This document shows positions 11,768 through 20,758 of a stretch of 35,203 bases of DNA, piece after piece (within the stretch, counting starts at the first letter, position 1; every line of letters starts with the position of its first letter). The notes beneath the pieces are model-generated. The model was not told where the DNA came from. It did no database searches and was given only the letters and a program-made list of their open reading frames with translations. The position numbers and the translations under genes are program-made. The stretch is from assembly GCA_000697055.1 (NCBI GenBank), contig JNDT01001176.1:1-35203 (forward strand), in the 5' to 3' direction. Source of the stretch: Saksenaea vasiformis B4078. Taxonomy: Eukaryota > Mucoromycota > Mucoromycetes > Mucorales > Saksenaeaceae.

Positions 11768-12085
11768 AAAAAAAATGAGGAAATTCACCTCTCATAGCAA
11801 AGGCCTCGATGATGTCTTCTTTAGCTGGAATTTCTTTACGTCCTAAAATATTCATCCAACGACTTACAGTAGTATAAAGAGGACCGGCATAGCTGTGAAA
11901 GGGTCTAGTTAGGCAATGCTCCAGACGACAATGTCTGAAATTTTATCCGGATTTCCCGCCTTAGCCATTACTGCCCAAATTGCTATTGGCTGAGGTAATT
12001 TAATCAACCGAGACAGATCAATAGGGACGTCGGCACCGGAATCACCAGCGACAACCGCACGGAAAACTTGATCCCGACTAGAAAA
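11768..12085 (-). pseudogene. unassigned decayed coding trace upstream of the hydrolase pair
   Basis: On the minus strand an open frame from about 12085 reads VAGDSGADVPIDLSRLIKLP and continues to a stop near 11930. From about 11950 a second frame reads FHSYAGPLYTTVSRWMNIL and runs to a stop near 11765. Both have protein-like composition, and one shift of frame between 11935 and 11960 would join them. I do not recognise the family. It may be a decayed mobile-element or hypothetical protein gene. It lies just upstream of the TATA box of the first hydrolase. Confidence 0.3.
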
Positions 12086-12095
12086 TCAAGGGTGC

Positions 12096-12103
12096 TATAA
12101 AAG
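12096..12103 (+). promoter_or_regulatory. TATA box of first hydrolase gene
   Basis: TATAAAAG sits 64 bp before the ATG at 12167, followed by a C9 run. Position and match are typical of a core promoter. Confidence 0.6.
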
Positions 12104-12166
12104 AACCCCCCCCCGAAGAGACAACATAAACCTCATTGTTCTCTGAAAACTTCAAATTTTTTCACC

Positions 12167-13289
12167 ATGTCTGTTCCTATTCATCCAAAGTACCAAGCTC
12201 TTGTCAAGATGATGCGCAGCGGACCTCCTTTATCCGCGTCATCTGCGCTGGAAGCGCGTGCTAGCTTTAACTCTGTTCCTCTCCCAGCGTCACTTCCGGA
12301 TGTGGCCTCAGAAGAGTTCACGGTCCCTCTTGGTCCAAACAAGACACAACTTGCATTATATATCTATAGACCTGTTGGTACTGAACAAGACATCTTGCCG
12401 GTGACATTCTATATGTAGGGCAATTTCTTTGATTTGAATTTTTTTTTCCTGGTATTGATGCGTTTTAATTCTCTAGTCATGGTGGTGGCTGGTTTGCAGG
12501 CAACAAGATGATCTATGAAAAAACGATTCGCGATGTAAGCTGAACAACCTGAAATATGAAGCATTTCTGACACTTTGTTTCCAACCTGTAGCTAGCGATT
12601 AAGACCCATGCAGCTGTTGTATTCCTCGAGTATTCGTTGAGTCCAGAGGCTAAGTTTCCTGTAGCTTGGGAAGAATGCTATGAAACTTTGATCTGGATCC
12701 ACGATAATCACAAGAAATTGAAGGTGAACGCTGACAAAATTGCTGTCGCAGGTGATTCTGCAGGCGGTAATTTGACAACTAGTGTCGCAAGTAAGTTAAT
12801 TGGGGAATGAAGCAAGAGATCTAAGGATGGTCTTGTCTAGTTATGGCCAATCAACGTGGAACAGCAAGTATTATCAAGGGCCAGGTGATGCTGTATCCTG
12901 CCACAGCAATGAACCGAGAACAGTATGAATCTTACCATGTGTGTGGCGCGGGTGACTATCTTTTGTCAGAGGAGGAAATCACTGCAACTTCTGTTTTCTG
13001 TTTTTCCAAAGAGGATGAAACCAACAAGCTAGCTGCACCGATACTAGCAGGCACAGAAGATTTGAAGGGCATGTCTCCTGTTCTTATAATGACAGCTGAA
13101 GCCGACCCCCTGCGTGATGAAGGTGAAGCTTACGCGCGCAAGTTAACCGAAGCAGGCGTCAGTGTAGTAGCAACACGAGTTTTGGGCGCAGTTCATGGGT
13201 TTTTCGGGCTCTGTTTCGATGCTCCTCACTATGCTTTTGCTATGAACACAGTAGCTACATATTTAAAAGATATATTCGCTCAATCATAA
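12167..13289 (+). CDS. Alpha/beta hydrolase, hormone-sensitive lipase type (copy 1)
   Basis: Exons 12167-12414, 12477-12534, 12592-12790 and 12841-13289 give a 317-residue protein. It shows the hormone-sensitive-lipase (Abhydrolase_3) signature: oxyanion-hole HGGGW at the start of exon 2, nucleophile elbow GDSAGG with Ser at 12758-12760, an acid residue in EADPLRDE, and the catalytic His in VHGFF near the C-terminus. All triad positions are present, so it should be an active esterase or lipase. No signal peptide is seen, which suggests a cytosolic enzyme acting on short acyl esters or lipid intermediates; the substrate is not predictable. It forms a head-to-tail pair with the next gene, with the same four-exon layout. 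Confidence 0.9.
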
Positions 13290-13587
13290 CTCTAAGGAAT
13301 AGATTAGGGTTAAATATATTATTCTGGATATCAGCACAAAGATCTGCAGAACTTATACATGCAGTAGAGTCTAAAGTCTACAACTTGTGACCATGTCCAC
13401 TTGTAGATCGGACGAAGTCGTCCACGCAACGCTGGCTAGAAAAGGGGATATTTAAGTTTAACTCTACCCAGTTTTGTCACTAGAAGGCTAGAATATAATC
13501 TATCGGCTGAGCAAAATCCATTCAACTCTCCCCTGCATCGCATGTGATTACCTGAGAAGAGGTCCTCGTGCTCTGGTGAGACTTGCG

Positions 13588-13597
13588 TATATATATA
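13588..13597 (+). promoter_or_regulatory. TATA-like element of second hydrolase gene
   Basis: The run tatatatata ends 41 bp before the ATG at 13639. It is a plausible TATA element, closer to the start codon than in copy 1. Confidence 0.4.
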
Positions 13598-13638
13598 GAT
13601 GCTTTAGAACGATTGAAGAAAACAGAAGAAAAGGTACA

Positions 13639-14757
13639 ATGTCTATACCAATACATCCAGTCTATAAAAATTATTTGAAGGCTTTTCGAAGCGGTCCTGA
13701 TATTACCACACTTACAGCTCAGCAAGTACGTGCGTTCTTCCACAATAACGTGAGGGACGTACCATTGCCAGATGTCGTTTCTGAAGAATTTACCCTTGTG
13801 GCTGGGCCAAACAACACAGAGCTCTCTCTCATTGTGGTGAGACCGCCCGGTACGGAGAACAAGAGGTTACCCGTTATTTTCTACATGTGAGTGCAATAGA
13901 GATCAGTCCCTTTTTTTTTTAAACACGGATGGTTAGACATGGTGGTGGATGGATCTTTGGTAACAAAGAGATTTACGCCAAAACAATTCGAGACGTAAGG
14001 ACGATATAATCAGTTACGCTTCATTTATCATTTGAATTGTAGCTGGCTGTCAAGAGTCAGGCCGCTGTGGCGTTTGTTGAATTCTCCTTGAGCCCAGAAG
14101 TAAAATTTCCGGTGGCATGGGAAGAATGCTACGAGACACTGGTGTGGATCTTCGAAAATCACCAGAAAATCTGTGTGGACCCACATCGTATAGCTATCAT
14201 CGGTGATTCAGATGGAGCTACCATAGCAGCTGCAGTTTCAAGTAAGCATAGAGATCGTAACACTTAATCCTTTTTTTTTCCTTAACTAAGGTTCTCTTTA
14301 TTTAGTGATGGCCAAGGATCGCCAGTTTGAGGGTGTCATCCGTTCCCAGGTTCTTCTTTACCCTGCTACAGCACCCTGTCGCGAAAGTTTTGATTCCTAT
14401 CATACATGTGGTACTGGTGATTACATGTTGTCAAAACCAGAGATTGAGTGGTTTTCTTCGCATGCATTTCCTGCTCCTGTCAAGGAACTGAACAACAAGC
14501 TGGCGACGCCTTTGATAGCTAGCATAGATGAACTACGAGGTCTTCCCTCGGCTCTGGTGCTAACAGCCGAAGCAGACACGATGCGGGACGAAGGTGAGGC
14601 CTATGCACGCAAACTAGCCGAAGCAGATGTGAAGACTGTTGCAGTGCGCGTGCTTGGTGCCATCCACGGATTTTTTTTTGATAATTTTGAAGCGCCTCAG
14701 TATGATTTCGCTATGGGCGTCGTTTCCAGTCATCTATCTACATTATTTTCCCAATAA
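13639..14757 (+). CDS. Alpha/beta hydrolase, hormone-sensitive lipase type (copy 2)
   Basis: Exons 13639-13886, 13937-13994, 14043-14241 and 14306-14757 give a 318-residue protein, a clear tandem duplicate of the gene at 12167. The first three exons have exactly the same lengths (248, 58 and 199 nt) and all intron phases match. It keeps HGGGW, the acid residue (EADTMRDE) and IHGFF. The nucleophile elbow reads GDSDGA instead of GDSAGG: Ser 14209-14211 and the Gly two residues on remain, but the residue right after the Ser is Asp and the final Gly is Ala. G-x-S-x-G is formally preserved, so activity is possible, but the change next to the nucleophile could alter or weaken catalysis. The intergenic gap to copy 1 is 349 bp. 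Confidence 0.88.
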
Positions 14758-15164
14758 AGTTGTATAGCTGGTTATTAGAGCCATGAGTTCAAAGAGATAA
14801 GTCTGGCGCAAGGACCACCGTTTGCAATTAAGGCGAATGCGATGTATTACTTTTAAACGACGTAATACCACGCATAAACATACACAGAATCCAGGTTATC
14901 CTTAGCTGCTATGTTCTCTTTTCCGACACAGTAAAGGATGATGATTAAGGAATGTGCAGTGACATGTTAGACAGACATTCACTACTGTTGCTTGATGTGT
15001 GCAACGTGGTACAAATCTGCGTCGATGTTGCACCAGCGTGACCTTCACAGTATCATGCCCTATCCGGGTCAGGGACAGCTGACCGTTTCGAGCGGGCACT
15101 AGTTGAAAACATGAACAAAAGTCTCAACATGCATGATCTATTTTTATTGGTATTGGTAGGAGCA
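14758..15164. other. intergenic between convergent genes
   Basis: This is the 3' flank of hydrolase copy 2 (+) and of the SH3 protein gene (-). No gene is seen. Confidence 0.6.
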
Positions 15165-16208
15165 TTAAAAGATAGAATGTGCGACGTCGCTTCCAACTAG
15201 TGAGGCAGAAAAAATGAGCATACAGGTTGATTTTTTTTTCGAGCCATGCATTGTACTTACGTGTGGCACCAAATCCCCAAGTGGCCGCATTGGCGACGTT
15301 GCCAGCAAGCTGCTTGCCGAAGCCTGCCATCTTGCTTTCTTGCTGCTCACCGGCGGGAGGGGCAGCTGCCGGCGGAGCTGGGGCTGGAGCTTGGGCCGGC
15401 GGAGGAGCAGCGTACATGGGTTGTGCTGGCGGGGCCGGGTACGAGGGCGGAGGTGCAGCAGAGTAGGTGGCAGGTGGTGGTGGCGGATAATTGCTGTATC
15501 CGGATGGACCTGCTGGAGGAGGCGGTGGATAGGCATAGCTACTACCACCGCTGCTAGGCGGAGGTGGTGGATAGCTGTAGCCATTGTTACCGCTAGTTGG
15601 TGGTGGAGGTGGGGGGGACATGCTTGACGAAGGAGGAGGTGGAGGCGGGGGTGATGCCTGCTTCGATGCGACAGGCGGCGGTGGTGGAGCTCTATCTTAG
15701 GCGATTAAAGAGCCATTGCGTGAACCTTATTTCAACTTACGAGCTCTTCTTTTGTACGTAGTTGCTAGGGAACATGCCTGTCTTCCCATGCAGTATGCCA
15801 CGCCACCAGTCATCGTTAACTGCTGTATGGTGAGTTCTTTCCATCCATCACCTCTTTTTTTTAATACCACTCACCATATTCCGTCACTTGAATCAGGTCA
15901 CCCTTTCGGAAACTTAGGTCCGCGTTGGGGTTTTCTCCGTGATAGTCATACAATGCTTCGGCAGTGGCAATAGGATTGGACGCAGCGTAGGATGGTGGTG
16001 GTGCGGAAGCCACAGGGGATGGAATGCTATTGTTGTAGGGCGAAGGAGAAGCATACGCCGGGATTTCTCGCGTTTGACCAATGACGGGCAATTGATTAAC
16101 AATTTCATCGTATTTTTGAGGTGTCAAATAGTTTTGCTCCTTAAGGAAATCCAAATCCTTCCGGATGGATGTCAATACATGTTTGGCGAATACGTCGCGA
16201 TCGCTCAT
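15165..16208 (-). CDS. SH3-domain, proline-rich adaptor (fungal Csh3/Lsb1-like)
   Basis: Minus-strand exons 15875-16208, 15741-15819, 15261-15691 and 15165-15196 give about 291 residues. The N-terminal 80 residues (MSDRDVFAKHV onward) resemble the helical start of fungal Csh3/Lsb1/Pin3 proteins. Then comes one SH3 domain: ALYDYHGENPNADLSFRKGD, the conserved DDWWRG and MFPSNYV. After it follows a long P/Y/A/G-rich region with many PPPPP tracts, and a conserved C-terminal tail ending ATLGSDVAHSIF. In yeasts these proteins bind the actin-nucleation machinery (Las17/WASP) and affect endocytosis; a similar role is inferred. The acceptor of exon 2 could be three bases earlier, adding one residue. 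A TGACGTCA site lies 93 bp upstream of the start. Confidence 0.88.
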
Positions 16209-16300
16209 TTAATGGTTAAAGGTAAAAAAGAAAAGTCGAGAAAGAAAAAGAAAGGAGAAAGAAAACAGGTACAAACAAAGAGCGTTAAAAAAGGTATTTA

Positions 16301-16308
16301 TGACGTCA
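16301..16308. promoter_or_regulatory. CRE/ATF palindrome TGACGTCA
   Basis: The full 8-bp CREB/ATF consensus palindrome, 93 bp upstream of the minus-strand SH3 protein start. It is a plausible bZIP-factor site. Function is not shown by sequence alone. Confidence 0.4.
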
Positions 16309-16313
16309 TATGA

Positions 16314-17467
16314 TATTTCAGAATTTTAGTCGGGCATCTCAACTTCATGCTTCAAAACCGCCATGTTACTTTCTCCGGTCCTACACTCTCCGTGGATGTA
16401 GCACGCATAAAATGCCATTGTGTTGGTAGTTTTGACACTGCTATCAAGCTGGTACTTTTTGCGGATTAGAAGTCAGGTTGTACTTCGGCTATTCGGCAAC
16501 ATGGTTTTGCCATCAATCTACCAATTGACGGATAGGGTCACGTAGAAATACCTGCGTAGATACTCCTTAAAGGACTGGAGTGGAAAATTCCATCTCAATT
16601 CAGAGAATGCAAAGGTTTATTGCAGGATAGTCATGCGTCTCAGTGTTGTCAGCGCCTTGGACTAAACTTTCACATATTATCTACATGTACATTGAGAAAT
16701 TATCCTGGTGGATTATAACGCTTCCATATGAGCGAGATACATTGATTACTGTCTCTTCGTGACAACACCGACAAGCAGTTTAACATATTACGTGAAACCG
16801 AGCTAAATCCTTGACTATAAACTCGTTATTTAGCTACTACTATCAACAGCAAGGTGAGAATTGCTAGCGATGTTATGATGTAACGACCCAGAACTCACTG
16901 CACAGAAGCAATAGGAAAGAGTGGGAACGATGCTGGCGGAGAAAAGCGCATGGCATGGGGAAAGGATCGTTGTTTGTCAGGAAATCATATCTTCCTAAAT
17001 CAAAGCGTTTCATCCAAGTAATTTTCTCACGAGAGTCTATAACGCGTCTTCCTTAATTTGGTCGCCCAAATCTTTGCTGCTCCTAAAACATCTCATACAA
17101 TGTAGTCTGCTGGAATCTTTACGCACTGACTTTGGTAGTATCATGATACATTCGGGCATCCGCTTGTTGTTATGCTAAACGTGTGACGCAGCTAAATAAA
17201 GGCTATATGGACGTCACAACTTCCAAGCTTGGATGCTTTTCCGCAGGTAGTTAAGGTTATTGCGTATCTTGTTGGTTTTCACCTACTTTGGAATTGCTTC
17301 GTGTTAGCTGATTGCACAAGCGAACTTTCTTTTCACGCGCATCGGTCAAAGCTTTGAGGTCCGAATTTGGACAGTGAATTTGAATCCAAATGACCGACTT
17401 GAAGTGATGCAGGGACTGCTATTTGTCTCCCGCTTTTTCTTGCAACCTTCAAGCACACACAAAAACC
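16314..17467. other. intergenic between divergent genes
   Basis: About 1.15 kb separates the SH3 gene (-) and the RPC31-like gene (+). No gene is seen. A second GACGTCA core occurs near 17212, about 250 bp upstream of the RPC31-like start. Confidence 0.5.
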
Positions 17468-18336
17468 ATGTCGCGCGGTGGCCGTGGAGGATTTGGACGC
17501 GGAGGTGGTGGTGCTAATAGCGGCGCCATGCAGCTGGTGTCCTTTGATATGCTGAAGGATCTCAGTTCAGGCAGTCTTTTCAATATCAATACTGCATTGT
17601 TTCCGGTAATGTCAGGTGTATAACAATGACAACATTCTTATGAACTGCATGTTTCATGTAGGAAATGGATGTGCCTATCCCACACAAGGCATCCGCGACC
17701 GAATCGATGCAGTCAAAGATACGAAAAGAATATTTAGATATGGTACGAAATTCCCCATATAACCTGAAGGCGGCACCGCCACCCGTCGACATCGAACGTT
17801 ACTCAGATAAATATAAAGCCGCAACTGTCAAAAGATCATTGCGAGAGATCAAGACAGGTAATCAAAGAGTAGCTTTGATTTATTTTGCGAACTCTAAGGA
17901 TCGAATCTTTCTCTTAGACTTTGATTTCTTCCCTGAGGAACTTCAAAGTATATTAGATCCAAGCAAGATGAAGAAAAGTAAGATTACATACATCCCACTT
18001 ACGATTGGATTACTGATATTTCTTTTTAGAACGAAAGGCACATGACGAGGAGGAACAAATTAACCTGGAGGCACTGCTGAATGAAGCAGGGGAACAGAAG
18101 GATGACGAGGAAGAAAAGGATGAAGATGGTGAAAAGAAGGAAGGGGGCAGTGAGGGAGAATATGATGAAGAATATGAAGACGAAGAGGAGCTGGTTGACG
18201 ACAATGACTATGCACAAAATTACTTTGATAACGGCGAAGGCGACGATTTCGATGATGATGACGGTAAGTGTAACAACGATAAAGATCGTATCATCTCACA
18301 ATGTATGCAGGTGATGGAGGAGGCGACTACTACTAA
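17468..18336 (+). CDS. RPC31: RNA polymerase III subunit RPC31/RPC7-like
   Basis: Exons 17468-17605, 17662-17857, 17918-17977, 18030-18263 and 18311-18336 give 217 residues. The layout matches the Rpc31/POLR3G family: a Gly/Arg-rich N-terminus (MSRGGRGGFGRGGGG), a middle part with MDVPIPHKAS, an Arg/Lys helix and DIERYSDKY, then FDFFPEEL, and a very acidic Glu/Asp C-terminal tail with NDYAQNYFDNGE. In Pol III this subunit belongs to the RPC82/RPC34/RPC31 heterotrimer needed for initiation on tRNA and 5S genes. All introns are GT-AG and keep frame. Identification rests on the DIERYS motif together with the acidic tail. Confidence 0.85.
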
Positions 18337-19076
18337 ACATTAATGAACATAAACGATACATGGGCATAAGAATCACAATTACTTCTCTCTTCCTTCTTTT
18401 CTTTTGGCAATACTGCCTAACTCCCTTTGGCACATTTTCAAAGATGTATTAGATGGAAAATATGAAGCAATTCTTGCATTGATATGAAAGATAATAGCAT
18501 ATGTATACTATCGCTCTCAGCGATAAGAAATGCTGTGGTCTATGTTGACCGTCGTTAATGCCCATCATATAGAATTGCGTTCCATAACAGGAAAGATCGG
18601 GGGATTAATTGTATTTCCATATACAGGGAACTTCGCCACTGGAACACCAACTGAACCTTATCATCTATAACTTGGACTTATCACCGAGTACAGTAAAACA
18701 AGGCAGCACTGTGTCATCACAGTAATTGATCCATTTCATAATCCACACCCAATACCGAGAAGAACGTTCACTAATTCCTATTTCCTCTAAAAGACTGAAT
18801 TATATAAATAGGCAGACAATCTAATTGAAACAAAGGTATCCAACAGTCTCAAAGGATTTATCCGCCTACTGTCCCAAATAACCTATCCATACAACAGATA
18901 CGAACAGATTTAGACAATTTGCCTTAGCCAGCGCGTATCTCGGTCAGGGAGCTTACCTGTAAACTTTGTGCCGCATTTCTCTTGCCAGATCTAATATGTT
19001 GAGAACGGATATTTTGAAGGCATCAGTAATAAATGCCGTATTGGAAGCAAAAACTTAGGCTAGATATATCAACTAA
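18337..19076. other. intergenic, possible LTR-like trace
   Basis: No gene is seen. TATATAAATAGG at 18801-18812 looks like a TATA box but has no gene behind it; with its surroundings (about 18650-18900) it may be a decayed LTR. The evidence is weak. Confidence 0.3.
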
Positions 19077-19463
19077 CTAGTTAAGGGACGTGGCTGCGTG
19101 AGCAGCTGCATTCGTTCGACGGAAAGCAGGAGGACGGTTGTTCTCGTTCCGCATCATGTACAGGAAAACTTTCAAGATATTACTGGCGGCCATGCGACGC
19201 CGATCAAAGAATTTCGCTGTACATGAACTGTTCTGACACTCCAGCACACCGTGTATCTTCATTGCCTGGCCATCTGCATCTTGTTTTTCCTTTGCATTCT
19301 TTAAGTCGCGTATACCAGATAGAGGACAGATCTGCGAAGTCAAATATTCGTCTACCGTATCTATTCAAAAAAGAGAGCTCAGTAACGAACGCATAAAGCA
19401 AAGTGGCAATCGCTTACCTGTTTTTGATGGTATTTTCGGACATCCTTTTGGATATTCCTCAGA
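19077..19463 (-). pseudogene. TnpB/Fanzor-type zinc-ribbon fragment
   Basis: On the minus strand, a frame with VDEYLTSQIC followed by HGVLECQNSSC and RRRMAASNILKVFLYM matches the end of TnpB/Fanzor-like nucleases, where DEYxTS-CxxC, a second Cys pair and NRDxxAAxNI are expected. An intron of about 57 nt (roughly 19361-19417) would join the upstream PKIPSKT segment in frame. It is inactive: the first CxxC has lost its second Cys, and the NRD motif reads DRR, which removes the last catalytic Asp. The family differs from the other two relics in the window. Nothing upstream of about 19463 can be assigned to it. It lies just beyond the 3' end of the minus-strand gene at 19495-20133. Confidence 0.6.
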
Positions 19464-19494
19464 CTTGTAGAGGTATATACACATATCTCACCAA

Positions 19495-20133
19495 TTACAA
19501 ACCCAAAATTCGTTCCATTAACGTTTGCTTTTGTTGCGTATCAACGAGTTCCTCCTTTAGCTCTTTGACTTTCGCTTTTTTCGTCCTTATATCCCCCTTC
19601 AACAGCAGTAGGCTCTCCTCTTGTCTTCTAAAAAAAAAAGGAATGATAACACCGGCTTTTGACTACCTATCTAGCTACAATACGTACCGTTTCCAAGAAA
19701 CGGGAGAGGGAAGATCAACGGGAGCGGGAGGATCAACGGGAGCGGAAAGATTTACGGGAGCAGGGTTGTGTGGGGGGAATTGGCAAGAAAGAGACATTTT
19801 TCTGGCTGTAGGAAGCGGAGGTCTTGACGGTCAGGTTCCCTAGGGACAAGCTTCTGTTCTGGTGGAAAAAATGCAGAAGCATTTGTCTGGGAATTAAAAT
19901 GCAACAATGAACAACTCAACGGAGATGTTAACTAATCGTAGCGACACTTGAACAAAACAAAGGTTATCTTTGATGCTTTTTTTTTTGGCCACATATAGGA
20001 GGCCCACTGGGTCGCAGTGACCAAATATTAGATCGAAGAGTTTATTTTTTGTGACATCTTCCAGCTCTTCGCCACTGAGCATCACTTGGTATACGGGTTG
20101 ATTGCAACGAATGCAAATGTAAGGGTTCTCCAT
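19495..20133 (-). CDS. small CxxC plus coiled-coil protein, possibly Mis18-like
   Basis: The minus-strand model has exons 19948-20133, 19756-19886 and 19495-19627, 149 residues. The first donor (GTGTCG) is weak; the others are acceptable. The N-terminus has CIRC at residues 7-10 and a later GHCDPVGLLYV followed by DNLCFV, which resembles the second half of the Mis18/Yippee fold. The C-terminal 45 residues form a charged coiled coil (LKGDIRTKKAKVKELKEEL), as in Mis18 proteins. The second CxxC would read FGHC, lacking one Cys. Mis18 helps load centromeric CENP-A, and Mucor is reported to lack CENP-A, so this call is tentative. An 18-bp repeat tract lies in intron 2. The alternative is an unrelated lineage-specific zinc protein. 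Confidence 0.4.
19694..19765. repeat. 18-bp tandem repeat, about four units
   Basis: The unit is about gggagcgggaggatcaac, repeated with small changes at 19700-19765. It lies inside intron 2 (19628-19755) of the minus-strand gene, crossing slightly into exon 2. On the plus strand it would encode an Arg/Glu-rich repeat, but no gene context supports that. Confidence 0.6.
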
Positions 20134-20199
20134 GATGCTTTCAAGTCAAAGCTTCTGATTGGCATAAACATTGGATTTGGCTACGCGCACCCACTGGCG

Positions 20200-20758
20200 C
20201 ACCCCAATCCCTCCCGATTTACTCAACGTACCTTGATAAATTTGATTTACGTAAATCGGCGAAAACCCTGCTACGTGCATCCCAGATAATGCGGTCGACG
20301 CAATGGGTGCAAACGCTACGAACGAAACGTGCCTATGCAATTCTAGCAGCAGATGAACGTCGACACGTCATAGATGCAGGCAAGAAAAAAGACACGATCC
20401 CCATAATGGAACGGGAGGAACGGGTGTTGATTCCAGGATAAGAGAGCATTCCAGGTGTGGAGGCAGAAAACTACATGATCAGCATTTGCAAAGGACGATT
20501 GTTGCTATGACGAATGAGCACCGAACGTCCAAAACATGTCCATACTGTTTTGAGACCGCATTCGTGCCGACGACGCGAGTCGTCAAAGAGGGAAAACCAA
20601 AGCGAATCGCAACACGGGGCTCGTTGCAATGTTGCAATATGGACTGCATCGCTATGAAAAAGGACGATACCACAAGGAATCGGGACAGGCAAGCTGCCTA
20701 TTGTATGGCACTTGCGGGGCTGTTGTCTGCTCACGGGTACAACCATTCCGGCATTTGA
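20200..20758 (+). pseudogene. Fanzor-type nuclease, C-terminal relic (second copy)
   Basis: Three readable pieces in two frames: from about 20220 a frame with LRTKRAYAILAADERRHV, then an in-frame TAA at 20438-20440, then LPGVEAENYMI-like residues; after a frame change near 20480, VAMTNEHRTSKTCPYC (Cys codons at 20537 and 20546), a second Cys pair (CCNMDC), and NRDRQAAYCMA with the RuvC Asp at 20684-20686. The frame ends at TGA 20756-20758. The zinc ribbon and last RuvC motif are intact in sequence, but the N-terminal half and first RuvC motif are absent. It is related to, yet clearly different from, the relic at 2067-5888: MTNEHRTSKTC here against MTNEYMTSQTC there. Confidence 0.75.

Noticed and set aside
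11345..11778. Overlapping plus-strand open frames after VPS11
   Set aside because: Three frames overlap the same bases, none has a motif or splice support; likely chance.
15214..15627. Long plus-strand open frames opposite the SH3 gene
   Set aside because: They are mirror frames of the proline-rich tract on the minus strand (Gly/Arg/Trp-rich products) without start context or family signal.
18010..18217. Minus-strand Ser-rich open frames in the RPC31-like region
   Set aside because: They are the antisense of the acidic GAA/GAT-rich tail of the real gene.
19403..19843. 147-codon plus-strand open frame with Gly/Thr/Ala repeats
   Set aside because: It covers the antisense of the minus-strand gene, an intron and the 18-bp repeat. 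No domain is present, and the minus-strand reading with introns explains the conserved pieces better.
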